Assembly (NCBI GenBank): GCA_947631725.1
Contig: CANRML010000008.1
Location: forward strand, 1-24,038
From: an uncultured Clostridia bacterium
Lineage (GTDB): Bacteria; Bacillota; Clostridia; TANB77; CAG-508
DNA: 24,038 nt
Reading direction: 5' to 3'
In this document: positions 1-8,620 of the stretch, piece after piece
Layout: the number at the start of each line of letters is the position of its first letter
Numbering within the stretch: the first letter of the stretch is position 1
Notes under the pieces: generated by a model
Databases searched by the model: none
What the model was told of the DNA's origin: nothing
What the model saw: the letters and a program-made list of their open reading frames with translations, nothing else
Position numbers and translations under genes: made by a program

Positions 1-9
1 TTTACCAAA

Positions 10-49
10 AAAGCTCGTATGTCACATATATCAATGTGATACGAGCTTT
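10..49. terminator. Intrinsic terminator at left edge
   Basis: The arms AAAGCTCGTAT..CACAT and ATGTGATACGAGCTTT pair with one 2-nt bulge around a 6-nt loop. A T-rich tract follows on the plus strand and a run of six T lies on the minus strand, so it may work in both directions. It separates rpiB from whatever lies upstream of the window. Confidence 0.8.
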
Positions 50-123
50 AATTTTTCTTCAACTGTCAAACTTAGGAATTTGGCAAGTATTTACAGAAAA
101 TTCATTGAAATTTTAATTTTATA

Positions 124-152
124 TTGTCAATCTAAGTGAATTGTGATATATT
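124..152 (+). promoter_or_regulatory. Sigma-A type promoter of rpiB
   Basis: TTGTCA (124-129), a 17-nt spacer and TATATT (147-152), with TG one base upstream of the -10 (extended -10). It lies 31 nt upstream of the rpiB ATG and is the only visible promoter for the rpiB-tagO-rubredoxin group. Confidence 0.75.
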
Positions 153-182
153 AATGATGATAAAAAAGAAGGAGTGATAAAC

Positions 183-629
183 ATGATAGCAATCGGAAGT
201 GATCATGGAGGATACAAATTAAAAGAGGAAATCAAAAAATATTTAGATGAAAAGGCAATTGAATATAAAGACTATGGCACATATGATGAAGAAAGAACAG
301 ACTATCCAATATATGGAAAGAAAGTAGCAGAAGCTGTATCTAAAGGAGAAGCAAGCAAAGGAATACTAGTTTGTCGTTCTGGATGTGGGATGGTTGTTGT
401 TGCTAACAAATTTAAAGGGGTAAGAGCAGCTACTGCATATAATGAAATAGCAGCAAAGTTAGGAAAATCAGATGATGATATAAATGTATTAGCAATTGGC
501 TCAGACTATGTAACAACAAGTGATGCTATTTGTGTTATTAGAAATTGGATAGCAGCAGAATTCAAAGGTGGAAGATATGAAGAAAGACTAAAAATGATAG
601 AAGAAATAGAAAAAGAAAATATGAAATAG
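183..629 (+). CDS. rpiB: RpiB/LacA/LacB family sugar-phosphate isomerase (ribose 5-phosphate isomerase B)
   Basis: A 148-residue cytosolic isomerase that in this family interconverts ribose 5-phosphate and ribulose 5-phosphate in the pentose phosphate pathway. It has the N-terminal SDHGG motif (residues 6-10), Cys64 in VCRSGCGM at the position of the catalytic Cys of the CGTGIGM motif, and FKGGRYEERL near the C-terminus; length is normal. The reading frame is open from a GTG at 174, but that codon sits inside the Shine-Dalgarno AAGGAG, so the ATG at 183 is the better start. One oddity: the residue before INVLAIG, usually His in HNDANVLALG, falls in an Asp run (97-99). Some divergence of specificity within the family is therefore possible. 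The next gene starts 16 nt downstream, so co-transcription is likely. Confidence 0.9.
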   Translation: MIAIGSDHGGYKLKEEIKKYLDEKAIEYKDYGTYDEERTDYPIYGKKVAEAVSKGEASKGILVCRSGCGMVVVANKFKGVRAATAYNEIAAKLGKSDDDINVLAIGSDYVTTSDAICVIRNWIAAEFKGGRYEERLKMIEEIEKENMK

Positions 630-645
630 GTATGGGGGAATTTTC

Positions 646-1887
646 ATGTGGGGAGATATTGCAATTGCTTTTATACTTGCATTTGTGGTTGCATTTGTTG
701 CAACACCATATACAATAAAAGTAGCAAAAAAGATAGGTGCAGTAGACATACCAAAAGATGAAAGAAGAACACATAAAAGGTCAATACCAAAATTCGGTGG
801 ACCAGCTGTTATTTTAGGTTTTTTTGTTTCAACAATTTACTTATTAGTTGTAATGACAATGGAAAACACTATTAATTTAATGGGTATAGAAGAATATGGG
901 AAAAAGTTATTAGGCTTTGCAATAGGAGTAGGAATACTATCAGTTTTTTGTGTAGTAGATGATATAAAAACAATCAAACCTTTAACAAAATTATTAGGAC
1001 AAATTATTGCAACTATTGTTATTATTGCAGCTGGAATTAGAATAGATGGAATAACATTACCATTTTTAAATTTTCCAGAAATTCATGAAATAACATCTAT
1101 AATTTTAACAATGGCATGGGTAATTATAGTAACAAATGCAATAAATTTAATAGACGGATTAGATGGCTTATCATCAGGAATATCTGTAATATCTGCTGTT
1201 TCATTGTTAATTATATTTGTATTAAATGGCTCTTCTATGCTATCAATTGTACTTATTACTGCATTAGCAGGAGCATTAGTAGGATTTTTACCATATAATT
1301 TTTCACCTGCAAAAACATTTATTGGAGATACAGGTACTAACTTTTTAGGATTTTCATTAGCAGTAATATCAATTTTAGGTTCAGCAAAGACATATACTGC
1401 AGCAGTTATTGTATTACCTTTAATTGTATTGGGGTTACCAATTTTTGATACTATTGTAGCAATTATAAGAAGGCTGATAAAAGGAAAATCAATTAAAGCA
1501 GTATTTAAAGCTGATAAAGGCCATATACATCATAAATTATTAGCAAAAGGATATAGTCAAAAACAAGCAGTTGTTATGCTATACGGAATTAGTGCTATAT
1601 TAGGAATATTTGCAGTAATTTTAACAGATAGTGGTATATGGAAAGCATGCTCATTTTTGTTTATAGTAATACTTGCAGTTATTGCAGGATATAAAAATTT
1701 TGCTCCTGAAAAAACAGGAAAAGAAAGCTATGAATGTTTGCAATGTAGATATATATATAATCCAAAAATAGGAAATGAAAAAGCCGGAATTGAACCTGGG
1801 ACAGAATTTGACAAATTACCAGAAGATTGGGTATGTCCTGTTTGTGGAGAAAGTAAAGATATGTTTCAATTGCATCCAGAAAATTAA
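646..1887 (+). CDS. tagO: TagO/WecA-like undecaprenyl-phosphate GlcNAc-1-phosphate transferase fused to a rubredoxin domain
   Basis: A 413-residue polytopic membrane enzyme of glycosyltransferase family 4 (MraY/WecA/TagO). The family transfers a UDP-linked sugar phosphate to undecaprenyl phosphate, the first step of wall teichoic acid or other wall glycopolymers. Visible motifs are VVDD (Asp105-Asp106), NAINLIDGLDG (165-175), FIGDTG (225-230) and the cytoplasmic HIHH (293-296); about ten hydrophobic segments lie between residues 1 and 349. The unusual part is residues 361-413, a complete rubredoxin fold with CLQC (Cys364, Cys367), the DWVCPVC core (Cys397, Cys400) and GIEPGTEFDKLPEDW. It follows the last membrane segment directly. 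A separate rubredoxin gene comes immediately after and closely resembles this tail. The choice of TagO over MraY rests on the HIHH and IDGLDGL motifs and the absence of mur genes nearby. The symbol is tentative. Confidence 0.85.
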   Translation: MWGDIAIAFILAFVVAFVATPYTIKVAKKIGAVDIPKDERRTHKRSIPKFGGPAVILGFFVSTIYLLVVMTMENTINLMGIEEYGKKLLGFAIGVGILSVFCVVDDIKTIKPLTKLLGQIIATIVIIAAGIRIDGITLPFLNFPEIHEITSIILTMAWVIIVTNAINLIDGLDGLSSGISVISAVSLLIIFVLNGSSMLSIVLITALAGALVGFLPYNFSPAKTFIGDTGTNFLGFSLAVISILGSAKTYTAAVIVLPLIVLGLPIFDTIVAIIRRLIKGKSIKAVFKADKGHIHHKLLAKGYSQKQAVVMLYGISAILGIFAVILTDSGIWKACSFLFIVILAVIAGYKNFAPEKTGKESYECLQCRYIYNPKIGNEKAGIEPGTEFDKLPEDWVCPVCGESKDMFQLHPEN

Positions 1888-1904
1888 GAAAGAGGTGTTA
1901 TAAT

Positions 1905-2060
1905 ATGTACGTATGTATGGCTTGTGGATATGTATATGACCCAGAAAAAGGAGATCCAGATAGTGGAATAGCTCCAGGAACAGCATTTGAAGATATACCA
2001 GAAAATTGGGTATGCCCTGTTTGTGGTGTATCAAAAGATATGTTTCAAAAACAAGACTAA
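1905..2060 (+). CDS. Rubredoxin
   Basis: A 51-residue protein with the full rubredoxin signature: CMAC (Cys4, Cys7), DPDSGIAPGTAFEDIPENW and CPVCG (Cys37, Cys40). These four Cys would bind one iron atom in a small one-electron carrier, which in anaerobes typically serves oxygen or peroxide detoxification. The ATG at 1905 follows AAGAGGTG with good spacing, and the gene lies 17 nt after the transferase-rubredoxin fusion. The fused domain and this protein share most residues over their whole length, including the SKDMFQ end, so they look like a tandem duplication in which one copy was joined to the transferase. A terminator follows, closing the operon. Confidence 0.95.
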   Translation: MYVCMACGYVYDPEKGDPDSGIAPGTAFEDIPENWVCPVCGVSKDMFQKQD

Positions 2061-2067
2061 TTGTAGG

Positions 2068-2094
2068 AGTGTCCTAATAAAAGGACGCTTTTTT
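2068..2094 (+). terminator. Intrinsic terminator after rubredoxin
   Basis: AGTGTCCT pairs with AGGACGCT (one G-U) around a 6-nt loop, followed by a run of six T. It ends the rpiB-tagO-rubredoxin group 27 nt before hslO. Confidence 0.9.
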
Positions 2095-2120
2095 AACTTA
2101 AAAAGGAAGGAAAGATAAAA

Positions 2121-3029
2121 ATGCCTGATAAAATTATTAAAATGCTAGCATATGAAGGACGAGTATCTGTAATATGTGCAAAAACAACGAACTTAGTAGA
2201 AAAAGCTAGAAATATTCATGACTTAAGCCCAGTTACAACAGCCGCATTTGGCAGAATTCTCACTATTGCAACACTTATGGGAATAGATATGAAGGGAGAA
2301 AAAAGCAAATTAACTATACAGATAAAAGGAAATGGACCAATGGGTATGATTGTAGTAACAGCTAATAATTATCCAAAAGTAAAAGGATATGTAGCAAATC
2401 CTCAAGTAGATCTACCACTAAATGAAAATGGAAAATTAGATGTTGCAAAAGCAATTGGGACAGAAGGATATATAAATGTTGTAAAAGATATGGGATTAAA
2501 AGAACCATATATAGGGATTTCACCTATTGTATCAGGAGAAATTGCAGAGGACTTTGCAGAATATTTTGCAAAGTCAGAGCAAAAAAATACAGCAGTTGCA
2601 TTAGGAGTACTTGTAAATAAAGATGGTGTTAAATCAGCAGGGGGATATATAATTACACCAATGCCAGATGCCACTCAAGAAGATATTTCTATGTTAGAAC
2701 AACATATTTTTAAAGCAGGAGCTATTTCAAAAATGTTAGATAATAATTTAACATTAGAAGAAATAGGAAAAAAGGTAACTGGAGATAACAATGTCAAAAT
2801 TATAGATGAAACTATACAGCCTATATATAACTGTGACTGTTCAAAAAGCCATATGGAAGATGCACTTATTGGTATAGGAAAGGAAGAATTAAAAAGAATA
2901 ATAGAAGAAGACGGAAAAGCAGAACTGGTTTGTCATTTTTGTAATAAAAAATATCAATTTACAAAAGAAGAACTAGAATCAATAGTTGACAAAATTGAAA
3001 AAGAAGGATATAATACGACGAGCAAATAA
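2121..3029 (+). CDS. hslO: Hsp33 redox-regulated chaperone
   Basis: A 302-residue cytosolic holdase that is activated by oxidative unfolding and protects proteins from aggregation. The C-terminal zinc switch is complete: CDC (Cys238, Cys240), 30 residues, then CHFC (Cys271, Cys274), matching the family pattern CXC-X27-32-CXXC. The N-terminal core carries the usual QIKGNGPMG and GGYIITPMPDA segments. Length is typical. The ATG is preceded by AAGGAAGG. No clear promoter fits in the 26 nt after the upstream terminator, so it may be expressed by read-through or from a site inside the rubredoxin gene. ppaC follows 19 nt later, probably in the same transcript. Confidence 0.95.
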   Translation: MPDKIIKMLAYEGRVSVICAKTTNLVEKARNIHDLSPVTTAAFGRILTIATLMGIDMKGEKSKLTIQIKGNGPMGMIVVTANNYPKVKGYVANPQVDLPLNENGKLDVAKAIGTEGYINVVKDMGLKEPYIGISPIVSGEIAEDFAEYFAKSEQKNTAVALGVLVNKDGVKSAGGYIITPMPDATQEDISMLEQHIFKAGAISKMLDNNLTLEEIGKKVTGDNNVKIIDETIQPIYNCDCSKSHMEDALIGIGKEELKRIIEEDGKAELVCHFCNKKYQFTKEELESIVDKIEKEGYNTTSK

Positions 3030-3048
3030 AATATAGGAGTGGAGAAAT

Positions 3049-3972
3049 ATGAGTGAAAAAATATATGTATTTGGACATAAAAATCCAGACACAGATTCAA
3101 TCTGTTCTAGTATGGTAATGGAAAAATTTGATAAAAATTTAGGCTTAGATGTAGAGGCAAAAAGACTAGGGAACGTAAATAAAGAAACACAATTTGTATT
3201 AGATTATTTAGGATTAGAAGCACCTGAATTACTACAAAAAGTTGAAGAAGAACAAAGAGTAGTTTTAGTCGACCACAATGAATTTGACCAAAGTGTAGAA
3301 GGAATTGAAAACGCAGTAATTGAAACTGTTGTAGATCATCATAGAATTGCTAATTTTCAAACTAAAACACCTTTATATTATCGTGCAGAACCAGTAGGAT
3401 GCACATCAACAATTTTATATAAAAAATTTAAAGAAGAAAATATGACTATAGATAAAAAAGAAGCAATATTGATGCTATCTGCAATTATTTCAGATACTTT
3501 ATTATTAAAATCACCAACAACGACAGATGATGATAAAAAAGCTTTAGAAGAACTAGCTAAAATAGCAGAGATTGATGTTAATACATATGGAATTGAAATG
3601 CTAAAAGCAGGAACAAATCTAGATGATTTTACAGAAGAAGAACTTATCAATATGGATGCTAAAAGAAGTGAAAAAGAAGGTAAAAAATTTGTTATTGCAC
3701 AAGTAAATACAGTTAGTATCCCAGATGTATTAAAAAGAAAAGAAAACATTGAAAAAGTAATAGAAAAAGAAATTGAAAATAATGACTTACAATTATTTAT
3801 TTTTGCAATTACTGATATTTTAAATAGTAATACACAAATAATAGCTCTAGGGAAGGAAGCACAAGTAGCAGAAAAAGGCTTTGAAAAGGCTTTAGAAGAC
3901 AATATGATGTTCTTAGAAGGAGTTGTATCTAGGAAAAAACAAATATTACCAGTTATAGACAAAAATATGTAA
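3049..3972 (+). CDS. ppaC: Manganese-dependent inorganic pyrophosphatase (DHH family)
   Basis: A 307-residue family II pyrophosphatase. It hydrolyses pyrophosphate to two phosphates in the cytosol and so pulls biosynthetic reactions forward. Metal ligands are visible in order: GHKNPDTD (His10, Asp14, Asp16), VDHNE (Asp75), the namesake DHH (Asp96-His97-His98) and ISDTLLLKSPT (Asp149), followed by the C-terminal DHHA2 domain that closes over the substrate. Length is typical for the family. AGGAGTGG precedes the ATG. It follows hslO by 19 nt and is followed by a 148-nt gap with the promoter of the next gene; I saw no clear terminator after it. Confidence 0.95.
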   Translation: MSEKIYVFGHKNPDTDSICSSMVMEKFDKNLGLDVEAKRLGNVNKETQFVLDYLGLEAPELLQKVEEEQRVVLVDHNEFDQSVEGIENAVIETVVDHHRIANFQTKTPLYYRAEPVGCTSTILYKKFKEENMTIDKKEAILMLSAIISDTLLLKSPTTTDDDKKALEELAKIAEIDVNTYGIEMLKAGTNLDDFTEEELINMDAKRSEKEGKKFVIAQVNTVSIPDVLKRKENIEKVIEKEIENNDLQLFIFAITDILNSNTQIIALGKEAQVAEKGFEKALEDNMMFLEGVVSRKKQILPVIDKNM

Positions 3973-4042
3973 AAAAGTGAGATTTAGGGAATATTTTACC
4001 AAAAACTAGACTTAACTGGATTTAATGCCAATTTTCAGAAAT

Positions 4043-4071
4043 TTGACGTTATAATAAAAATATTGTATAAT
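4043..4071 (+). promoter_or_regulatory. Sigma-A type promoter of the NlpC/P60 gene
   Basis: TTGACG (4043-4048), a 17-nt spacer and a perfect TATAAT (4066-4071). It would start a transcript about 40 nt upstream of the wall hydrolase gene and is also the only visible promoter for comEC. Confidence 0.85.
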
Positions 4072-4120
4072 AAATATTGCAGTTTAATTTGATAATATAA
4101 TGAAACAAGGAGTTGTAGAA

Positions 4121-5431
4121 ATGAAAATGAAATTAAATATAAAAAGTGTGCTGGTACTTAGTATTTTGGCAATCATGATGACATCTATTAGCTTACTTTT
4201 TATAAATCCTAGCTTTGCGGCTAATACTGCAACAGTTACAGTAGAAACAGCAAATATTAGGGAAAGTGCAGATACAGATGCAACAATATTAGACTTAGTA
4301 AACCAAGGAGAAAGTGTAGAAATTTTAGAAACATCAGGGGACTGGAGCAAAGTTAAGTATAAAAATATTGTAGGATATTTAAGAAACGACTTATTATCTT
4401 TAGAAGCTGAAACAGAAAAAATAGAAGAAAATACAGTAGTAGAAAACACAGCAGTGGAAAATAAAGTTGAAGAAAGCACAGCAACAGTTGAAAATAATAA
4501 AGAAGAAGTAAAACCAGAAGATATGCTTGGAAAGTGTAAATTAACACAAGGCACAACATTGAAAGTAATTCCATTAATTCACTCATTAGATGTTCAAAAC
4601 ATTAGCAAAGATACAGAAGTAGAAGTATTAAATACAATGAACAAATGGGCTTATATCGAAAATGGAGATAAACAAGGATGGGTTGTCTTAGAAAAACTAG
4701 AAAAAGTTCAAGAACCAGAACAAGCACAAACACAAGTTATAGCAGAACAAGAAACAAAACCAGAAGAACAACCAGTATCTAAAATAATGTATATAAATTC
4801 TGAAACAGTTAATGTTAGAAAGAATAATGATAGAAACTCAGAAGTTGTTACAAGCTTATCATTAAATACACAAGTACAAGTTACATCAGAAGTAGATGGA
4901 TGGAGTAAAGTTACTGTTTCTGGAAAAGAAGGATATATTTTATCTTCACTTTTATCAAGTAGAAAACAAGAAACATCAAGAAGTATGGAAGAACCAAGAA
5001 CAACTAAAAAAGAAGAAACAAAAGTAACACAACAAGAAACATCAAATACAAGTAATAAAGAAACTACATCAAATACAAATTCATCATTAGGACAAGAAAT
5101 TGTGTCAACTGCTAAACAATTTATAGGTACTAAATATAAATATGGAGGAACATCACCATCAACAGGTTTTGACTGCTCAGGATTTACACAATATGTATAT
5201 AGTAAATTTGGTATTTCATTACCACGTACATCAGGAGGTCAAGCAAGTGTTGGAACAGCTGTTAGTAGAGCAAATTTACAACTAGGTGATTTAGTAATAT
5301 ATAGTGGACACGTTGCTATTTATGTTGGTGGGGGAAATGTTATACATTCACCAAAACCAGGAAAGACAGTATGTATTACATCATTAAATAATGCAGCTAG
5401 TGGATTTTCAGGAGGAAGAAGAGTAATATAA
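4121..5431 (+). CDS. Secreted SH3b / NlpC-P60 peptidoglycan endopeptidase
   Basis: A 436-residue exported wall hydrolase, likely to cut peptide stems of peptidoglycan. Order: signal peptide (residues about 1-33, ending PSFAA), three SH3b domains (about 36-92, 140-195 and 227-283) separated by Glu/Val/Thr-rich and Gln/Glu-rich linkers, a Ser/Thr/Asn-rich linker, and a C-terminal NlpC/P60 domain (about 325-436). The catalytic residues are Cys352 (FDCSGF), His397 (GHVAIYVG) and His409 (VIHSP). An ATG at 4100 is also in frame, but AAGGAG (4107-4112) lies 8 nt before the ATG at 4121, which is therefore the likely start. comEC begins 13 nt after the stop. The only terminator downstream lies inside comEC. 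Confidence 0.92.
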   Translation: MKMKLNIKSVLVLSILAIMMTSISLLFINPSFAANTATVTVETANIRESADTDATILDLVNQGESVEILETSGDWSKVKYKNIVGYLRNDLLSLEAETEKIEENTVVENTAVENKVEESTATVENNKEEVKPEDMLGKCKLTQGTTLKVIPLIHSLDVQNISKDTEVEVLNTMNKWAYIENGDKQGWVVLEKLEKVQEPEQAQTQVIAEQETKPEEQPVSKIMYINSETVNVRKNNDRNSEVVTSLSLNTQVQVTSEVDGWSKVTVSGKEGYILSSLLSSRKQETSRSMEEPRTTKKEETKVTQQETSNTSNKETTSNTNSSLGQEIVSTAKQFIGTKYKYGGTSPSTGFDCSGFTQYVYSKFGISLPRTSGGQASVGTAVSRANLQLGDLVIYSGHVAIYVGGGNVIHSPKPGKTVCITSLNNAASGFSGGRRVI

Positions 5432-5444
5432 AAGGAGTAAAATA

Positions 5445-7839
5445 TTGAAAAGACCAATTGTTATAATAGCAGTTGGATATATAATAGGTATATTAGAGGG
5501 ACTATACTTACATTTTAGTATAGTCCTTTTTTATGCTTTAATTGCTATTATATATCTAATTTTTAAATGTATCAGTTATAAAAAAAGACCTATAATATGG
5601 AATTATTCAAGATATATAAGATATATAAAATTATATGTAAATAAGCAAAGCATAGTAGTATTTGTAATTGCATCTATTATTGCAAATTGTACTATATTAA
5701 ATCAAGAGCAAAAATATAAAGATTCACAAACACAATTACAAAACCAAGAAACAATTGAAGTTGTTGGAACTATTGTAAGCAACCCAAAAGAGGAACAATT
5801 TTATACTTTATATAAACTAAAAACAAAACAAAATCAATATTTTAATATTTATATAAAAAAGGCTGAAAAAAAACTTATATATGGTGAAACATTTATAATA
5901 CAAGGAAAATTTCAAACTCCAAAAGGACAAAGAAACAATGGTGGATTTGATTACAATCAATATTTAAAAACGCAAAAAATAGTTGGAATAATTAAGGTAA
6001 CTAACAAAGAAAAAATAATAATAAAACAAAATATATTGGATTTATGCAATAAACAAGCAAATAAAATAAGTAATGTTTTAAAATATAAGATAAAAGAAAA
6101 AATTCAAAATGAGGAAATATCAAGTATCTTAATAGCTTTATTATTAGGAGATACAAGCTATATTCCAGAGGATATAATAGAAAATTTTAGAAATATAGGT
6201 ATTGCACATATATTAGCTATTTCAGGTATGCATATAGCATATTTAATTTCAATATCTAGTTTTATAGCAACGAAATTATTTGGAAGACGTAAAGCATATA
6301 TTTTTACAATATTTATATTAATTTTATATACATTTATTACAGGTTTTTCTCCATCTATTATGAGAGCAGTAATAATGGGAATAATTATGCTATTATCTAA
6401 AATATTTTATACTAGAAATGATGCTTTAACGAATATAGGCATATCAGCTTTAATAATTTTAATAAACAACCCATATTGTATTTTAGATGTTGGATTTCAA
6501 TTATCATTTGGAGGAACATTGGGAATTGTGCTGTTTTATAATATTATAAGAAATAAAAAATTCAAACAAATTCTCATTATTTTAATAGCTCAACTCCTTA
6601 TACTTCCAATTAGTATATATCACTTTAATACTTTTAGCCCATATTTTATTTTAACTAACCTAATTATAGGTATTTTAATAGGACCTATTATGCTGAGTAG
6701 TTTTTTATTTGTAATTCTAGCAATTTTTAATTCACAATTAGCTAATATATTTGCTTTAATTCCAAAAACATTTATAAAAATTTTAATTTTAATATCTCAA
6801 ATTTCTAAATTGCCATTTTCAACAATATATATAGCAACACCTAAAATATGGCATATTATAATTTATTTCCTTTTTATTATTACTTTAGTAGTAATATATC
6901 AGTTATATTTTTCAAAGAAAGATAATCAAACTAAAAGGCGCTTTAGACAGACAATACAAGCATATAAATTCTATTTTAAATATAGAAACCCAATAAAATT
7001 CAAAAAAATAATTGTAGCTTTATTGATTTTTATTATTTTACTTAAATTGATCTATCCAAATAAATTGAATATTCATTTTGTAGATGTTGGTCAAGGAGAC
7101 TGTACTTTTATAGAAACTCCACAAGGCAAAACGATTTTAATAGATGGCGGAGAAAATAGTATATTATCATATATTTTAGATAGAGGATATACAAAAATTG
7201 ATTATATAATTATTAGTCATTTTGATTCAGATCATGTAGGAGGAATATTAGAAATTTTGCAAAAACTAAAAGTAGGACAAGCAGTAATAGGAAAACAAGG
7301 TGAAAATTCGGAAAATTTCATAAAGTTTATTGAAATTGCAAAGAAGAAAAAAATCAATGTAAAAGTGGTAAAAAGGGGAGATAGAATTATGATAGATAAA
7401 CAAGTATATATTGATGTTTTATGGCCAAAAGAGGAATTGATTGAAGATAATGTATTAAATAATAATGCAATAGTTACAAAACTAAATTATATGGGTGTTA
7501 CAGTGCTATTTACAGGAGATATTGAAGAAATTGCAGAAGATAGTATGATTTCAGAATATAAAGATACTAACTTTTTGAAATGTAATATTTTAAAGGTTGC
7601 ACACCATGGTTCAAAAACATCTTCTACAGGTGAATTTTTGCAAATGGCAAAGCCACAAATTGCTTTAATAGGGGTTGGTGAGAATAATAAATATGGACAT
7701 CCAAGCCAGGAAATTCTTGAAAGAATACAAGACTTACGGTACGAAGATATATAGGACTGATAAAAATGGAGAAATAGATATAGAAGTAGATAAAAATGGA
7801 AAGATAAAGATAGAAAAATTCATAAAACAAAGCAACTAA
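5445..7839 (+). CDS. comEC: ComEC/Rec2-type DNA uptake channel, read through a +1 shift at CGG (7737)
   Basis: A competence membrane protein that passes single-stranded DNA into the cell. The order is N-terminal membrane helices, an OB-like soluble part, the multi-helix Competence domain (about residues 225-470, with ILAISGMHIAYL), and a C-terminal metallo-beta-lactamase-like domain from about 545 (VDVGQGD, SHFDSDHVGG, VAHHGSKTSS, GHPSQEIL). The start is TTG at 5445, 7 nt after AAAGGAG. In the plain frame translation ends at TAG 7752-7754 with the odd tail RYEDI. If the C of CGG 7737-7739 is skipped, the protein continues GTKIYRTDKNGEIDIEV and so on to TAA 7837-7839, giving 797 residues and the usual ComEC ending (L-G-x-K-x-Y-R-T-D-x-x-G). 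A terminator-like hairpin lies in its first 30 codons. Confidence 0.85.
5499..5532 (+). terminator. Intrinsic terminator / attenuator inside comEC
   Basis: GGACTATACT (5499-5508) pairs perfectly with AGTATAGTCC (5517-5526) around an 8-nt loop; G-U and A-U pairs extend the base of the stem, and six T follow (5527-5532). It lies 52 nt into comEC, within codons 19-30. It is the only terminator seen after the NlpC/P60 gene. Ribosomes translating comEC from its TTG start would melt the stem, so termination could depend on translation. Confidence 0.75.
7737..7739 (+). other. In-frame CGG with inferred +1 frameshift in comEC
   Basis: The codons read GAC TTA CGG TAC GAA GAT ATA TAG in the plain frame. 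Skipping the C gives GAC TTA GGT ACG AAG ATA TAT AGG ACT GAT, which restores 33 more residues with the family-typical end. The codon is number 765. Confidence 0.8.
7800..7827 (+). repeat. 28-bp direct repeat, copy 1 (in the comEC tail)
   Basis: An exact 28-nt match (starts AAAGATAAAGATAG, ends TTCATAAAA) to 8589-8616. This copy encodes the KIKIEKFIK end of ComEC. The two copies flank hicAB. Confidence 0.9.
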
Positions 7840-7875
7840 AAATAGTTGCAAAATAGAAAGGGATGTTGTATAATA

Positions 7876-8133
7876 ATGGGTAGAATAGAAAAACTAATAG
7901 ATAGGTTAAAGCAAAACCCAAAAGATTTAACATATGAAGAACTAAAAAAGATATTAAAAAGTTTTGGATTTTATGAATATAATAAGGGAAAAACTTCAGG
8001 GTCAAGAGTTATTTTCATAAATAAATATAACCATTTAAAAATAGAATTGCATAAACCACATCCAAATAATATAGTAAAAACATATATAATAAAAAATTTA
8101 TTACATAAACTAAGAAAAATGGGAGTGATATAA
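7876..8133 (+). CDS. hicA: HicA-family mRNA interferase toxin
   Basis: An 85-residue toxin of the HicAB type II system. HicA proteins have a double-stranded RNA-binding fold and cut mRNA. The TYEELKKILKSFGF helix, GKTSGSRVIFIN (GSR at 42-44) and LHKPHP (His59, His62) mark the variant in which the usual GSH motif reads GSR and a His is placed in LHxPHP, a form I associate with clostridial members. The frame is open from a TTG at 7846, but ATG 7876 fits the family start; AAAGGG lies 13 nt upstream, a rather long spacing. A TTGCAA-17-TATAAT match (7846-7874) abuts this ATG and is too close for an ordinary leader. hicB starts directly after the hicA stop. Confidence 0.85.
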   Translation: MGRIEKLIDRLKQNPKDLTYEELKKILKSFGFYEYNKGKTSGSRVIFINKYNHLKIELHKPHPNNIVKTYIIKNLLHKLRKMGVI

Positions 8134-8475
8134 ATGAAAAATGTAATGACATATAAAGGATATTTGGCTAAAATAGAATATAGTGATGAAGATGGATGTT
8201 TCTTTGGAAAAGTAGAAGGCATGAAAAATGACCTAATTTGCTTCGAAGGTAATAATGTAGAAGAGTTGAAAAATGATTTTAAAAATGCAATAGACCATTA
8301 TTTGAAAACTTGTGAGGAATTAAAACAAAAACCAGAAATGCAATGCAAAGGTTCATTAAATGTCAGATTAGGACCAGAACTTCATAATAAAGCAAAAATA
8401 AAATCAGAAGAAAAAAGTATATCAATAAATGAATTTATAAAGCAAGCAGTAGCAAATTATATTAATATATGTTAA
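8134..8475 (+). CDS. hicB: HicB-family antitoxin
   Basis: A 113-residue antitoxin. The N-terminal half (GYLAKIEYSDEDGCFFGKVEG, then the VEELKNDFKNAIDHYL helix) is the partly degraded RNase H-like fold that binds HicA. The C-terminal half (about 74-110: SLNVRLGPELHNKAKIKSEE, SINEFIKQAVANYI) is a ribbon-helix-helix DNA-binding domain that usually represses the hicAB promoter. Start codon and the hicA stop are adjacent, with GGGAGTG as ribosome site inside the hicA end, indicating translational coupling. No terminator is visible; the next 200 nt hold the second 28-bp repeat and a promoter. Confidence 0.9.
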   Translation: MKNVMTYKGYLAKIEYSDEDGCFFGKVEGMKNDLICFEGNNVEELKNDFKNAIDHYLKTCEELKQKPEMQCKGSLNVRLGPELHNKAKIKSEEKSISINEFIKQAVANYINIC

Positions 8476-8588
8476 TTATAAATATATAATAAAAAATTCT
8501 AATTTAAGACAATTTCTCTCAAATAAAGTAATAATAGGATGACTTAATATAATTTTTTAACTATTCAAACAATTTGTAAAGCAAGTAA

Positions 8589-8616
8589 AAAGATAAAGAT
8601 AGAAAAATTCATAAAA
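8589..8616 (+). repeat. 28-bp direct repeat, copy 2
   Basis: An exact copy of 7800-7827, here outside any gene and 789 nt downstream. Because it reproduces the comEC 3' end, it probably arose by duplication when the hicAB segment was gained or rearranged. Confidence 0.9.
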
Positions 8617-8620
8617 AATA

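Noticed and set aside
7846..7874. TTGCAA-17-TATAAT as the hicA promoter
   Set aside because: The -10 touches the hicA ATG, so transcription would begin after the start codon. It may be chance or a leaderless arrangement; not listed as a feature.
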